From Dermabacter sp. p3-SID358 (GTDB taxonomy: Bacteria > Actinomycetota > Actinomycetes > Actinomycetales > Dermabacteraceae), in the NCBI RefSeq assembly GCF_025147465.1, contig NZ_JALXOZ010000001.1:241586-305585 (forward strand): 64,000 bases of DNA, given 5' to 3'. The translations under genes and the position numbers were made by a program. The notes under the pieces were generated by a model, which was not told where the DNA came from, did not search any database, and was given only the letters and a program-made list of their open reading frames with translations. Shown piece after piece: positions 16,762 to 26,727 of the stretch. The first letter of the stretch is position 1. Each line of letters starts with the position of its first letter.

Positions 16762-19422
16762 CTACCGGGCGAGGGAGCGCAGAACGTACTGAAGAATGCC
16801 GCCCGAACGGAAGTAGTTTGCTTCGCCCGGAGTGTCGATGCGAACGATCGCGTCGAATTCGACAGGCTCCGTACCTTCCCGCTTAGCGCGCACCGCAACC
16901 GTCTTCGGCGTCACGCCATCATTGAGTGCACTCACGCCCGCAATCGAGAAGGTCTCTTCGCCGGTAAGCCCGAGACTTTCCGCGTTCTCCCCCGCTGGGA
17001 ACTGGAGCGGAAGCACCCCCATGCCAATGAGGTTCGACCGGTGGATACGCTCGTAGCTTTCAGCGATGACGGCCTGGACGCCCAGGAGCTTAGTGCCCTT
17101 CGCAGCCCAGTCGCGCGAGGAACCGGTGCCGTACTCCTTGCCAGCAAGAACGACGAGCGGCACACCCGCGGCGGCGTAATCCTGGGCGGCGTCGTAAATG
17201 AACGTTTGCTCGCCGGTCAGGAAGTTCTTTGTATAGCCGCCCTCGACGCCGTCGAGGAGAAGGTTTTTCAGGCGGATATTGGCAAAGGTGCCACGGATCA
17301 TGACTTCGTGGTTGCCGCGACGTGAGCCGTAAGAGTTGAAGTCCTTGCGGTCCACACCGTTCTCGCGAAGGTACCGCCCGGCCGGGGTATCGGCCTTGAT
17401 CGCCCCCGCAGGCGAGATGTGGTCCGTCGTAGTCGAATCGCCGACCTTGACGAGTACACGTGCGCCTTCAATATCGGAAATCTCGGGAAGTTCCATGCCC
17501 ATCCCCTCGAAATACGGGGGCTTTCGTACGTAGGTCGACTCTTTGCTCCAGGCGAAGGTGTCACCGGAGGGAGTCTCAAGCCTGCGCCAGCGTTCATCGC
17601 CCGCGAATACATCGGCGTAGTCAGTCTCGAACATCTCCTGCGTAATGTTCTCAGCGATGGTGCGCTCGACCTCCGCGGGGTTCGGCCAAATGTCGCGGAG
17701 GAACACGTCGTTGCCCTCGGCATCTTGCCCGAGCGGGTCGGCGTCAAAGTCGAAATTCATCGTTCCCGCAAGCGCGTAGGCGATGACAAGCGGCGGGGAT
17801 GCCAAGTAGTTCATCTTGACGTCAGGGTTGATACGCCCCTCGAAGTTGCGGTTGCCCGAGAGAACGGCAGTGACCGCGAGGTCACCCTCGGCAATGGCTT
17901 CGGAAATCTCAGGCGCAAGCGGGCCGGAGTTCCCGATACAGGTCGTGCAGCCGTAGCCAACGAGGTGGAAACCAAGTTTCTCGAGGAATGGCCAGAGGCC
18001 AGCCTTCTCGTAGTAGTCGGTCACGACCTTCGAGCCGGGGGCCATCGAGGTCTTGACCCAGGGCTTCGCGACGAGACCGCGCTCGGCCGCATTCTTCGCG
18101 AGCAAGCCCGCGGCCATCATGACCGAGGGGTTCGAGGTGTTCGTACACGACGTGATCGAGGCGATCGAGACGATGCCGTGGTCAATTTCGTAGTCCCTAC
18201 CCTTGACGGGGGTCGGGTTCGAAGTGGTTTGAGCGTAGGTGGGCAGGGCTTTAGCGAAACTTTCCTTGGCTTCGGTGAGCACAATGCGGTCCTGGGGGCG
18301 CTTCGGTCCAGCGATCGAGGGGACGACGGTTGCCAGATCGAGCTCGAGATATTCGGAATACTCTGCTTCTCGCTTCGGGTCATGCCAGAGCCCCTGGCGC
18401 TTCGCGTATGCCTCAACGAGAGCGACGTGCTCTTCGTCTCGGCCTGTGAGGCGAAGGTAGTCGAGAGTGACATCGTCGATAGGGAAGATCGCGGCCGTCG
18501 AGCCGAACTCGGGGCTCATATTGCCGATAGTGGCACGGTTCGCGAGCGGAACCTGAGCGACGCCCTCCCCATAGAACTCGACGAACTTGCCGACCACACC
18601 GTGCTCTCGGAGCATCTCAGTGATCGTGAGAACGACATCGGTCGCGGTTGCCGCGGGAGGGATTTCGCCAGTGAGCTTGAAGCCAACAACTCGCGGGATG
18701 AGCATCGAGACGGGCTGGCCGAGCATCGCCGCTTCGGCTTCAATGCCGCCTACTCCCCAGCCCAGTACGCCAAGGCCATTCACCATCGTCGTGTGCGAAT
18801 CGGTTCCGACGCACGAGTCGGGGTAGGCGCGCAAAACACCATCGACCTCACGAGTCATGACAGTGCGGGCGAGGTATTCGATGTTGACCTGGTGCACGAT
18901 GCCCGTGCCCGGCGGAACGACCTTGAAGTCATCGAAGGCGCCCTGGCCCCAACGGAGGAATTGATACCTCTCTCGATTACGTTCGAACTCGAGGTCCATG
19001 TTGAGCTGGAGCGCATCAACTCGACCAGCGACGTCAATCATAACGGAGTGGTCGATCACCATTTCCGCAGGTGCAAGCGGGTTAATCTTCGAGGGGTCGC
19101 CGCCGAGCTCACTCATCGCCTCGCGCATCGTCGCAAGGTCCACGATGCAGGGCACACCCGTGAAGTCCTGCATGATCACGCGCGCGGGCGTGAACTGAAT
19201 TTCTTCGCTCGGTTCGGCCTTCGGATCCCAGTTCGCAAGAGCCTGAACGTGGGCGGCGGTGATGTTCTCGCCATCCTCCGTACGCAAAAGGTTTTCGAGC
19301 AGAACCTTGAGGCTGTAGGGAAGCCGACGGTACCCCTCAACAGCGTCAAGTGCGTAGATCTCGTATTCACGCGAGTTGACGCTCAAGGAGGTCTTCGCGC
19401 CGAAAGAATTCACCGTGCTCAT
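16762..19422 (-). CDS. acnA: Aconitate hydratase A
   Basis: TCA-cycle [4Fe-4S] enzyme interconverting citrate and isocitrate. The 886-residue length and domain order match bacterial AcnA. Visible are [20 protein letters not shown] in the N-terminal third, the cluster cysteines in [11 protein letters not shown] and [12 protein letters not shown], and the C-terminal swivel-domain motif [18 protein letters not shown] 19422 has GGAG upstream. The upstream methyltransferase gene is 40 nt away on the same strand. A cluster client of the suf system encoded 7 kb away. Confidence 0.97.
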   Translation of the reverse strand: MSTVNSFGAKTSLSVNSREYEIYALDAVEGYRRLPYSLKVLLENLLRTEDGENITAAHVQALANWDPKAEPSEEIQFTPARVIMQDFTGVPCIVDLATMREAMSELGGDPSKINPLAPAEMVIDHSVMIDVAGRVDALQLNMDLEFERNRERYQFLRWGQGAFDDFKVVPPGTGIVHQVNIEYLARTVMTREVDGVLRAYPDSCVGTDSHTTMVNGLGVLGWGVGGIEAEAAMLGQPVSMLIPRVVGFKLTGEIPPAATATDVVLTITEMLREHGVVGKFVEFYGEGVAQVPLANRATIGNMSPEFGSTAAIFPIDDVTLDYLRLTGRDEEHVALVEAYAKRQGLWHDPKREAEYSEYLELDLATVVPSIAGPKRPQDRIVLTEAKESFAKALPTYAQTTSNPTPVKGRDYEIDHGIVSIASITSCTNTSNPSVMMAAGLLAKNAAERGLVAKPWVKTSMAPGSKVVTDYYEKAGLWPFLEKLGFHLVGYGCTTCIGNSGPLAPEISEAIAEGDLAVTAVLSGNRNFEGRINPDVKMNYLASPPLVIAYALAGTMNFDFDADPLGQDAEGNDVFLRDIWPNPAEVERTIAENITQEMFETDYADVFAGDERWRRLETPSGDTFAWSKESTYVRKPPYFEGMGMELPEISDIEGARVLVKVGDSTTTDHISPAGAIKADTPAGRYLRENGVDRKDFNSYGSRRGNHEVMIRGTFANIRLKNLLLDGVEGGYTKNFLTGEQTFIYDAAQDYAAAGVPLVVLAGKEYGTGSSRDWAAKGTKLLGVQAVIAESYERIHRSNLIGMGVLPLQFPAGENAESLGLTGEETFSIAGVSALNDGVTPKTVAVRAKREGTEPVEFDAIVRIDTPGEANYFRSGGILQYVLRSLAR

Positions 19423-19462
19423 CGTGGCTCCAATCGCAAGTGCGGTTGATCGTTGTCAAAAA

Positions 19463-20788
19463 TTATCGCGCGGCTCTCTCGAGCTTCACGACGCATTCCA
19501 TGTGATGGGTGTGGGGGTAAAGGTCGAAAACCTGGAAATCGGAGATCGCCCAGCCTTCTTGCTCAGCGATGCGCAAATCGCGCGCGAGGGTGGAGGGCTC
19601 ACACGAAACGTAGACCATACGTTTGCGCGTAAGCTCAGTGAGGCGCGCCATGGCTTTTTCCCCGACACCGGCTCGGGGTGGGTCCATGATGACGCGGTCA
19701 GGCCCCTCGGAGGCCTCGGCAAGGAAGTCGCGGACGTCTGCTGCGACTGCTTCAGCCTGGGGGTACGCCGCAAGGTTGGCGGCAGCATCCGCACTCGCCC
19801 GCTCGGCTCCTTCGACGCTGACGAGCTCTCCTTGCGTTCCCACGGCGCGCGCGGCGGGCACGGAGAAAAGACCCGCACCGCCGTAAAGGTCCCATACTCG
19901 CTCGCCTTCGTGCGCCTCCAAGGCATCTCCGACGGCGGCCGTAAGGAGGCGCGGCGCATCGATGTGCACTTGCCAGAATCCGCCCGCATAGAGGGTGTAG
20001 ACGTCATCTCCGACAATCTCGCGCACCGTGTCGTCACCGCGCAGAATAGTCGTGCTCGAACGCGTGGTGAGCACAACGCTCGCCTTCTCGCTGCCCGCTG
20101 GAAGGTTGAGATCCTCGAGACTCAGTTCCTTCTCCGCGCGCACGATCATCACCGGGGCGCTTCCGCTCGGCGCAGCCACATCAACAGCAACGACACCGTT
20201 CGGCGCCGTCCACACGCCTATGCCGAGGCTTTGAATCGAGGGGTGGGCAAGAGGATTCGAACCGACAGCGTGGATCTCGTGGGAACGCCAGCCCCGCATC
20301 CCGACTTTGCCGTGATCAACGGAAAAACGGACACGCGAGCGCCAGCCGAGACCCGTGTGGTCATCGCGAGCAGGTTCAATCTGGATGTCCTCAATCGGGT
20401 ATGTCGCGATCCGCGCACGCGTCATGAGTTCCTGGAGCACTTCAGTCTTGATGCGACGCTGCGCTTCGATACGGATATGCGCGTAGTCGGCTCCGCCAAT
20501 ACCTTCATACCCGGATTCGGGCCACGCGCTCGGTACACGATCTGGCCCGGCCTCGATCACTTCGATGGTTTCGGCGCGCCAAAAACGCGCATTGGTGCTC
20601 GAGTCGGGAAGAAGTTCAGCAACGACGGTTTCGCCCGGGCATGCCCCTCTCACAAATACGACACGCCCGTCGTGCCTGGCAACGAAGGTTCCACCATGGG
20701 CGGGCTTATCAACCGTGACGGTGATGAGCCGCCCCTCCCCTGCGAGCTCCTTGACTTCTTCGGGACGCTCGGATGCAGGACGGGTCAT
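19463..20788 (-). CDS. TRAM-domain RNA (uracil-5) methyltransferase family protein
   Basis: A 441-residue class I SAM-dependent methyltransferase of the TrmA/RlmC/RlmD superfamily. An N-terminal TRAM (OB) domain (about 20-75) is followed by the catalytic domain with the SAM motif VWDLYGGAGLFS, the DPPRAGVG motif and the nucleophilic Cys in VSCEPSTLARD. The N-terminal Fe-S cysteine motif of RlmD (Cys-x5-Cys-Gly-Gly-Cys) is replaced here by a Cys-free GYEGIGGADYAH, so this member should lack the cluster. The start overlaps the permease stop (ATGA), as in the Rv2689c-Rv2690c pair of M. tuberculosis. Exact rRNA or tRNA target unknown. Confidence 0.85.
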   Translation of the reverse strand: MTRPASERPEEVKELAGEGRLITVTVDKPAHGGTFVARHDGRVVFVRGACPGETVVAELLPDSSTNARFWRAETIEVIEAGPDRVPSAWPESGYEGIGGADYAHIRIEAQRRIKTEVLQELMTRARIATYPIEDIQIEPARDDHTGLGWRSRVRFSVDHGKVGMRGWRSHEIHAVGSNPLAHPSIQSLGIGVWTAPNGVVAVDVAAPSGSAPVMIVRAEKELSLEDLNLPAGSEKASVVLTTRSSTTILRGDDTVREIVGDDVYTLYAGGFWQVHIDAPRLLTAAVGDALEAHEGERVWDLYGGAGLFSVPAARAVGTQGELVSVEGAERASADAAANLAAYPQAEAVAADVRDFLAEASEGPDRVIMDPPRAGVGEKAMARLTELTRKRMVYVSCEPSTLARDLRIAEQEGWAISDFQVFDLYPHTHHMECVVKLERAAR

Positions 20789-22794
20789 GGGGTGGTCTCC
20801 TTGACGACAGGACTCGGGGCGGGCGCGATCGACGCATCGTGCTCAGGATTATCAAGATCCCAGGGGACGGGGCATATCGTGACGCGCTCATATCGTGAAA
20901 GCCGCGCGGTGACACGCCTCAGCACGTGATTGTGCATGATCGACTCCCACCAGTGTCCCACGACAAATTCCGGAATGTAGACAACCACGGCATCTCGAGG
21001 GTAGGTGCGTGTAAAAGATCGCACGTAATCATCGAGCGGTGCGAGGAAATCCCGATATGGCGAGTTGAGCACTCGCAAAGGGATGGGGATTTTCCGCCGC
21101 AACCATTCCGAGCTGAGCATGTCGATTGCGGAATCGTTGGTTTTGACGGCAACGGCCTGGAGACCAAGATGCGGCGATGCCATAGCTTTCTTAATTGCAC
21201 GGATCGCTGGGCGGTTGAGCTGAGTCACCAGGACGATGCCGCGCATGGGATCTTTGCCATCGAGCGGCGAAGGTGCCGCGATCGGCCAACGGCCAAGATC
21301 CTCGTCGGGGTCAAGGGCGAGTCGCGAAAAGATTCGCGCGTAGTAGCGGCTGACGATCGTCATCGCTCCCCACATGAGTGCAACAGCGGTGAGCGTCACC
21401 CACGCTCCCAGGAGGAAGTTTGCGGTCGCGACCGTCACGAGAATCGCGGTGAGGCACGCGGCGGCAACGATGCTCACGGCACGCTTGCGGGCAAAATACT
21501 GGCGCTCCTTGAGCCGCGCAGCTACGCGGTGTTTCTTCGAGTAGTGGCGGAACATCCCGATCTGGCCGATCGCGAATGTCGTAAAGACTCCGACAACGTA
21601 CATGTGGATCAGCAGTGAAATGTTGGCGCCCGTAGCAAGTACAACGATGACGGCAAGTACGGCCAGCAGCAAGATCCCATTGGAATACACGAGCCTGTCG
21701 CCTCTGGAGGCAAATACACGCGGCACGTACCCGCTGCGCGCGAGCGCCGCGGTCAGCACCGGTAGTCCAGTGAATGCCGTGTTTGCAGCGATGCACAGCA
21801 CGAGAGTTGCCATGGCAAGCATGGCGATGGACATAAAGGATCCTCGCCCGAAAATCGCCTCGGAAATTTGCCCGAGAACCGGGGTAGCTTCACTCACCCG
21901 CGCTCCTCCAGCCTCGCGAGGCGAAATGCTGACCCCCGTAGCGCTCGCGAGAAACATGACGCCGATGAATAACGCCGCGGTCATCGTTCCTGAAACAAGG
22001 AGAGTGATGCATGCATTGCGGGCTTTTGGAGGTTGAAAAACGGGAACGGTATTCGTGATGGCCTTCACGCCCGAAACAACCGGGAGACCGCTTGAAAATG
22101 CTCTCGCCATGACAAGCGAACCCCCAACAAGTGTGAGCGAGGCAGGCGCACCCTCCCCTGGGCCAGGGTTGCTCCCCGCATTCGGTGACAATCCCAGGGT
22201 TCCGTGCAAAGCCTCAGTGGCGCCGCACACGAGCGTCAGTGCGATAAGCGCAGTGAAGGCGTATACGGGCAGGCTCACGAGCCGTGCCAGCTCTCGTGCA
22301 CCCCTGAGGTTCACGAGGGTAAGAAGCGCAATAATCGCGATCGCGATGCCAGTTTGAAACGGGGCGAGCCCCGGAATTGCACCACCGAGGTACGCACCCG
22401 CTTGCGAGGTCGCAACTGCCACCGTAAGCACATAGTCGGCCACAAGCGCAGCTCCAGCAAGCCGCCCAGCATGAGCGCCGAGGTTCTTGCGTGCAACGAC
22501 AAAGTCGCTTCCACCCCCGGGGTACTCTTGGATGACATTAAGATGCGCACCCACGACAATCGCCATGACCGCGACGATGGAGAGCCCCACCCACGGGCTT
22601 AAGGTCGCGAGTCCGGCCCCGGAAAGTCCAAGGGTGAGGATAATTTCGTCCGGCGCATACGCAAGGGCGCTAACCGTATCGGCTGCGAACGAAGGGATCG
22701 CGAAGCGCTTGGGGAGACGCTGGCGCGCAAGGCGATCGGAGCTAAAAGGGCGCCCAATCACGATGCGTTTGACGGAAGCGAGGGGGCCAGGCAC
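20785..22794 (-). CDS. APC-superfamily permease with cytosolic C-terminal domain
   Basis: A 669-residue transporter. The first 460 residues hold about twelve hydrophobic helices, with FAADTVSALAYAPDEI near the first helix; the remaining 200 residues are soluble and probably regulatory (ILVTQLNRPAIRAIKKAM-like segment and following). Homologue of Rv2690c. It is divergent from two TrkA-type proteins, which suggests a link to ion, perhaps K+, transport; amino acid transport is the alternative. GTG 22794 starts the protein, with a -10 box 6 nt upstream. Confidence 0.85.
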   Translation of the reverse strand: MPGPLASVKRIVIGRPFSSDRLARQRLPKRFAIPSFAADTVSALAYAPDEIILTLGLSGAGLATLSPWVGLSIVAVMAIVVGAHLNVIQEYPGGGSDFVVARKNLGAHAGRLAGAALVADYVLTVAVATSQAGAYLGGAIPGLAPFQTGIAIAIIALLTLVNLRGARELARLVSLPVYAFTALIALTLVCGATEALHGTLGLSPNAGSNPGPGEGAPASLTLVGGSLVMARAFSSGLPVVSGVKAITNTVPVFQPPKARNACITLLVSGTMTAALFIGVMFLASATGVSISPREAGGARVSEATPVLGQISEAIFGRGSFMSIAMLAMATLVLCIAANTAFTGLPVLTAALARSGYVPRVFASRGDRLVYSNGILLLAVLAVIVVLATGANISLLIHMYVVGVFTTFAIGQIGMFRHYSKKHRVAARLKERQYFARKRAVSIVAAACLTAILVTVATANFLLGAWVTLTAVALMWGAMTIVSRYYARIFSRLALDPDEDLGRWPIAAPSPLDGKDPMRGIVLVTQLNRPAIRAIKKAMASPHLGLQAVAVKTNDSAIDMLSSEWLRRKIPIPLRVLNSPYRDFLAPLDDYVRSFTRTYPRDAVVVYIPEFVVGHWWESIMHNHVLRRVTARLSRYERVTICPVPWDLDNPEHDASIAPAPSPVVKETTP

Positions 22795-22800
22795 GTCATT

Positions 22801-22806
22801 AATCTA
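22801..22806 (-). promoter_or_regulatory. -10 box TAGATT, probable leaderless start of the APC permease
   Basis: TAGATT ends 6 nt before GTG 22794. A GGAG lies just upstream of the box but would be too far (about 12 nt) for normal spacing. Confidence 0.45.
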
Positions 22807-22821
22807 CTCCGGGTCCAAGCG

Positions 22822-22841
22822 AGACGCACAATCTTGCGTCT
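22822..22841. repeat. Inverted repeat in the permease-trkA gap
   Basis: AGACGCA and TGCGTCT, 7 bp arms separated by 6 nt, centred between the divergent permease and trkA genes. Possible operator; weak. Confidence 0.3.
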
Positions 22842-22943
22842 TACCCGTGTACCTGGGAGCACGCATCGCACGCTAGGCTGGATTCATCTTCCGGGCCCGG
22901 CCCGGCACCCAACACAACATTGTCATCAGGGCGAGGATCAGCA

Positions 22944-23612
22944 ATGCATATCGTCATTATGGGCTGCGGCCGCGTAGGCGCAATGCTCGCCACGAAGCTC
23001 CAAGCAAATGGCCATTCGGTGGCGATTATCGACCGCGATGAGAAGGCGTTCCGCATACTTCCTAACGATTTCGAGGGGCTTACGGTCCATGGGATCGGCT
23101 TCGACCGCCGTTCACTTGAGCGCGCGCGATGCGAAGAGGCGGTCGCATTTGCTGCCGTCGCAGGCGGTGATAACTCGAACATCATCGCCGCGCGAGCCGC
23201 CCGGCAGCTTTACGGCATCCGCAACGTCGTGGCGCGAATCTATGACCCCAAGCGTGCCGAGGTGTACGAGCGGCTCGGCATTGCAACGGTGCCAACGGCG
23301 CGGTGGACGACTAACCAGATGCTCACGCGTCTGATTCCCGGGCAGTCCGCACGCGAGTTCCAAGATATTTCCGGAAACGTCTCGCTGCTTGCGTGTGACT
23401 TCCACTCGAGTTGGGTCGGCACAACCCTCGCGGATCTCGAAGAGCGCACTGCTTCGCGCGTCGCGTTTGTGACTCGCTACGGCGAGGGGTCACTGCCCAC
23501 CCGCGACTACCGTATTCAGGAAGAGGACATCGTTCACCTCGCGCTCGAAGCGGACCGTGAGGCCGAAGTATCCGCGCTGCTTACCCACCAGCTAGAGGAG
23601 AAAGCCGAATGA
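22944..23612 (+). CDS. trkA: TrkA-family K+ transport regulatory protein 1
   Basis: A 222-residue cytosolic protein with an N-terminal RCK/TrkA-N Rossmann domain (MGCGRVGAMLATKL) that binds NAD(H) or nucleotides and a C-terminal TrkA-C (RCK-C) domain. Such proteins gate Trk/Ktr potassium channels. ATG 22944 is preferred to an upstream GTG because family homology starts at MHIVIMGCG; GCGAGG lies just before it. It overlaps the next TrkA gene (ATGA). The pair corresponds to ceoB-ceoC of M. tuberculosis. Confidence 0.9.
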   Translation: MHIVIMGCGRVGAMLATKLQANGHSVAIIDRDEKAFRILPNDFEGLTVHGIGFDRRSLERARCEEAVAFAAVAGGDNSNIIAARAARQLYGIRNVVARIYDPKRAEVYERLGIATVPTARWTTNQMLTRLIPGQSAREFQDISGNVSLLACDFHSSWVGTTLADLEERTASRVAFVTRYGEGSLPTRDYRIQEEDIVHLALEADREAEVSALLTHQLEEKAE

Positions 23613-24319
23613 AAATCGTCATCGTTGGCGCAGGCAGCGTTGGGCGAAGCATCGCGCGTGAGCTCCTCGATAAGGGGCGTACAGTGACCCTCATCGACCG
23701 AGAAGAGGCACACCCGGGTCTCGACGGCGTCACATGGGTGCAGGGCGACGCCGCCGAACTCGACGTGCTCGAGCAAGCCCGGCTCTCCGAAGCCGATGTG
23801 GTCGTGGCGGCCACTGGAGATGACAAGGCCAATCTCGTCGTGTCTCTCCTCGCAAAGACGGAGTTCGGAGTTCCACGCACGGTGGGACGTGTGAATCACC
23901 CCCGAAATGAATGGATGTTCGACGATGCCTGGGGAGTCGACGTTGCGGTATCGACTCCGCGCATCATGACTTCTCTTGTCGAGGAGGCCGTAAGCGTAGG
24001 CACTGTCGTCACGATGTTCTCCTTCGCCAAGTCCGAAACGAACATGGTCGAAATTACGGTTCCCGAAACATCTCCGATCGTGGGGAAAAGCATCGGTGAC
24101 GTGGCATGGCCACGAAGCGCAACTCTCGTCGGTGTCGTGCGCGAGGGACATCCGCGTCCGCCTGCAGAGGCCGAGGCGCTGGAGGCACGCGATGAACTTC
24201 TTTTCCTCGCACACCGCTCTTGCTTGACGGCGCTTCAACGGACAGTCGTGCCTCGCGGCCTCGAGGAGACCACCGCGGCGCTTCCGGTCGTGCGTGACAC
24301 GGGCGAGGACGAGGACTAA
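23609..24319 (+). CDS. trkA: TrkA-family K+ transport regulatory protein 2
   Basis: A 236-residue paralogue of the preceding protein, with the nucleotide-binding motif VGAGSVGRSIARELL at the N-terminus and a C-terminal TrkA-C domain. The start ATG overlaps the stop codon of its partner and has GAGGAG upstream. The two probably form a hetero-oligomeric gating ring. The channel itself is not encoded next to them unless it is the divergent permease. It ends 19 nt from the convergent DUF3159 gene with no clear terminator between. Confidence 0.9.
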   Translation: MKIVIVGAGSVGRSIARELLDKGRTVTLIDREEAHPGLDGVTWVQGDAAELDVLEQARLSEADVVVAATGDDKANLVVSLLAKTEFGVPRTVGRVNHPRNEWMFDDAWGVDVAVSTPRIMTSLVEEAVSVGTVVTMFSFAKSETNMVEITVPETSPIVGKSIGDVAWPRSATLVGVVREGHPRPPAEAEALEARDELLFLAHRSCLTALQRTVVPRGLEETTAALPVVRDTGEDED

Positions 24320-24338
24320 AGGAAAAGGTCGCCCGGTT

Positions 24339-25052
24339 CTACGGCCGCTTACTCTCATCGAGAGACAGGGCTGCCTCGCCGGCGCGGGAAGCGTCGGATA
24401 CCCTCCCCCGCGCAAACGCGCGGTGTTGAAGGAACACCACGTACGTGACGAGCACGAAAGCCGGGATCCCCATGAGAAGCTTGGCCACACCGAGGGCGTC
24501 GGTGGCCCCAGCAAAGTACAGAGGTGCTTGCACGGCCACTTTCACCACGAACAGGCCGGCGTACCAAAGCGTGGCATTCGTGTATGTACGCATGCCCTTT
24601 CGCGACTCACGCCAACTAGCGGCACGCGGATCGACGACCGCGGCCACGTATCCCACTGCGGGGCGCTTCACGAGTACGGATAAAAGCAGAACCACGGCAT
24701 AGACGGCGTTTGTGATGAGACCGGGGACGTAGAAACCGCTACCGTTCCCGCTCTTGATCGCGATAAGGGCGCCCAGGGCAGTGCCGATCGCGCCACTAAT
24801 AGCGGGAGTGATATTGCTCTTTGTTGCGATACGCCACAAGAGCGTGAGCGCGACGATCCCGAGCGAAGCGACGCTCGCGATCACGACATTTCGCGTGAGG
24901 AGAAAGAGGATGACGAACAAAAGCGTGGGGAGAACCGATTCAATGATTCCGCGCACGCCGCCGATCGCTTGCATGGCGCTGTAATCGCCGGAGGTGAAAC
25001 TTGCCTTGAGGCCAGTCGCGGGAGGTTCCGGAGCAGAGGAGGGTGACATCAC
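24339..25052 (-). CDS. DUF3159 membrane protein
   Basis: A 237-residue integral membrane protein with about six hydrophobic segments, for example TLLFVILFLLTRNVVIASVA and GLITNAVYAVVLLLSVLV. Homologue of Rv2693c, a conserved actinobacterial protein of unknown function. The start is either GTG 25052, overlapping the upstream stop by 4 nt, or ATG 25049. It is the last gene of a dut-DUF3710-OB-DUF3159 operon, spaced by 3 nt or less throughout. Confidence 0.85.
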   Translation of the reverse strand: MMSPSSAPEPPATGLKASFTSGDYSAMQAIGGVRGIIESVLPTLLFVILFLLTRNVVIASVASLGIVALTLLWRIATKSNITPAISGAIGTALGALIAIKSGNGSGFYVPGLITNAVYAVVLLLSVLVKRPAVGYVAAVVDPRAASWRESRKGMRTYTNATLWYAGLFVVKVAVQAPLYFAGATDALGVAKLLMGIPAFVLVTYVVFLQHRAFARGRVSDASRAGEAALSLDESKRP

Positions 25053-25411
25053 TGGTCCTCATCCTTCGCACCGTGGATCGCATATCGCGGGTTGTACATG
25101 ATCCGCTTTCGACCAAGCAGGCCCACGAAGCCTTCGACTTCAAGGCGCGCGCCTGGCTCGATGCCCGCAACTGACTGCCTCCCGAGCCACACGAGAGCGA
25201 GCCTGCCCGTACCGTCATGGAGATCAACGTCGAGCTTTGGGTCATTGCCTGCCGGCTGCACAACGATCGAGCTCACCGTGCCGAGGCAATGGGCGCGGCG
25301 GCGAGAGGTGATGGACCCGATCTCATCGAGATTTCGCACGCCACTCTCGTCATCAGCATCGGTGGATGAGAAGGTCGTGAAAAACTCCCTCGCTTTCGAG
25401 AGGACACTCAA
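25049..25411 (-). CDS. OB-fold nucleic-acid-binding protein
   Basis: A 120-residue protein of the Rv2694c type with one OB-fold domain (about residues 38-110, SRRRAHCLGTVSSI to GRKRIMYNPRYAIHG). It may bind RNA or DNA; no enzymatic motif is visible. The only start that keeps the family N-terminus (MSVLSKAREFF) is TTG 25411, with GAGGTAGG upstream, 3 nt after the DUF3710 stop codon. Confidence 0.82.
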   Translation of the reverse strand: MSVLSKAREFFTTFSSTDADDESGVRNLDEIGSITSRRRAHCLGTVSSIVVQPAGNDPKLDVDLHDGTGRLALVWLGRQSVAGIEPGARLEVEGFVGLLGRKRIMYNPRYAIHGAKDEDQ

Positions 25412-25414
25412 GAC

Positions 25415-26098
25415 CTACCTCACTTCGGCAATTGTGGGGCCCTGGCCGAGCGGATCATCGTCGTCCGGGAGCGACGTCACGCTGTCTTCACCGGGAACCT
25501 TCAGCTCGAGGACTTCGCGTGGGGCCTTTGCCATCGAGCCACGCACGACAACGATAGAGCGGATGACCTCTTCCACTTCTTCACGCACCGCGCCGGTCTG
25601 CAGTGCGGCGCCGGAAATGACTGCGCGAAGGAACCAGCGAGGCCCGTCAATTCCCACAAACCGCATAGGCCTATGCGCGCGCTTGTTCGAACCCTTGACC
25701 GCGATCGGGATACGCGCGTAAAGCTCGGTGCCGAACACGCCTTCACGGGTTTCGGTCGTGCCACCTTGGGACGCGATCGATTCGCGAAGTGACTTGCGGA
25801 TTTCCTCCCATAGTCCTTCGCTCTTCGGCGCCGCAAAGGCGTTGACCTGTATCTGTGATTCACCGTACGTAAGGGTAAGGCCTGTGGCAGCTCTCGAGCG
25901 CTTCTCGACCTCGACGGCAATGCTCAAACCTTCGCGCGCGGGGATCTGAATCGAACCAAAGTCAACGCGTTCCGTATCGGGTGCGTCTTTGACGTCGTAG
26001 GGTCCCACAAGCTCTTCCTGCTCGAGCGAGGTGGGCTCCTGCGGTGCATCGCTTCCAATCGTCGCGGCTTTGTTCCTTGAGCGTCCAAAAAGTCCCAT
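25415..26098 (-). CDS. DUF3710 protein
   Basis: A 227-residue soluble protein of an actinobacterial family of unknown function. The N-terminus is basic (MGLFGRSRNK) followed by an acidic linker; the conserved core runs from about residue 40 and includes MRFVGIDGPRWFLRAVISG. The start lies 2 nt after the dut stop, with GAGGCA upstream. Gene order dut-DUF3710-OB-DUF3159 is conserved from mycobacteria to this organism. Confidence 0.85.
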   Translation of the reverse strand: MGLFGRSRNKAATIGSDAPQEPTSLEQEELVGPYDVKDAPDTERVDFGSIQIPAREGLSIAVEVEKRSRAATGLTLTYGESQIQVNAFAAPKSEGLWEEIRKSLRESIASQGGTTETREGVFGTELYARIPIAVKGSNKRAHRPMRFVGIDGPRWFLRAVISGAALQTGAVREEVEEVIRSIVVVRGSMAKAPREVLELKVPGEDSVTSLPDDDDPLGQGPTIAEVR

Positions 26099-26100
26099 AG

Positions 26101-26616
26101 CTATGCCTCGTTTTCCTGGCCGTTGGAAGGAGATGAAAAACCGCCGCTAGAGCCGAAACCGGCTTCACCTCGCTCAGCGGGATCGAGAGATTGCACCTCA
26201 ACGATCGTGGGGCGCACAATCGGCACGATCACCATCTGGGCGATGCGGTCGCCACGGGCTATACGCAGAGTCTCGATTCTATCGGTATTGAGGAGCGCGA
26301 CCTTGAGTTCGCCGCGGTACCCCTCGTCAACGACTCCAGGTCCATTCACGATCGTGATGCCATGTTTGGCGGCAAGTCCGGAGCGAGGACACACGAATCC
26401 GACGGTTGCTGGCGGAAGCGCGATCCTTACACCCGTGGGGATGAGGGCGCGCTCGCCGGGGGCGAGCTCGTAGTCAATAGCACTTGCAAGATCAAGGCCT
26501 GCGTCGTCGGCATGGGCGCGCGTGAGCGCGAGCTCAGGAGCATCGCACATAGTTTGAAGTTCGGCGAGGTGCTTTGGGCCTGAAGCCGAATCATGTGCAG
26601 CGACGTTATCACTCAT
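26101..26616 (-). CDS. dut: Deoxyuridine 5'-triphosphate nucleotidohydrolase
   Basis: Hydrolyses dUTP to dUMP and pyrophosphate, keeping uracil out of DNA; homotrimer. The five dUTPase motifs appear in order: HADDAGLDLAS, PRSGLAAKHG, NGPGVVDEGYRGE, RGDRIAQMV and RGEAGFGSSGGF. At 171 residues it has a slightly long N-terminus (about 20 extra residues before the core). ATG 26616 is served by a -10 box 6 nt upstream, so the mRNA is probably leaderless. Confidence 0.96.
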   Translation of the reverse strand: MSDNVAAHDSASGPKHLAELQTMCDAPELALTRAHADDAGLDLASAIDYELAPGERALIPTGVRIALPPATVGFVCPRSGLAAKHGITIVNGPGVVDEGYRGELKVALLNTDRIETLRIARGDRIAQMVIVPIVRPTIVEVQSLDPAERGEAGFGSSGGFSSPSNGQENEA

Positions 26617-26622
26617 GCGTCC

Positions 26623-26628
26623 AGCCTA
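26623..26628 (-). promoter_or_regulatory. -10 box TAGGCT, probable leaderless start of dut
   Basis: TAGGCT ends 6 nt before the dut ATG; the sequence between is GGACGC, with no usable Shine-Dalgarno spacing. Confidence 0.5.
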
Positions 26629-26713
26629 TCGCCGCACGGGGGCTGCGTGCGGTTACTGCCATGCATGGGGTGTTGGATGTGGGGGATCTTGCGCGGGAGG
26701 CGCCGGGGCATCG

Positions 26714-26719
26714 TACTGT
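26714..26719 (+). promoter_or_regulatory. -10 box TACTGT before the DUF3093 gene
   Basis: Ends 8 nt before ATG 26728; a leaderless or very short leader is likely. Confidence 0.35.
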
Positions 26720-26727
26720 GTGAGACC

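Noticed and set aside
17419-19449. Very long open frame antisense to aconitase
   Set aside because: It mirrors acnA codons in a GC-rich genome; no ribosome binding site, no family features, and acnA itself is unmistakable.
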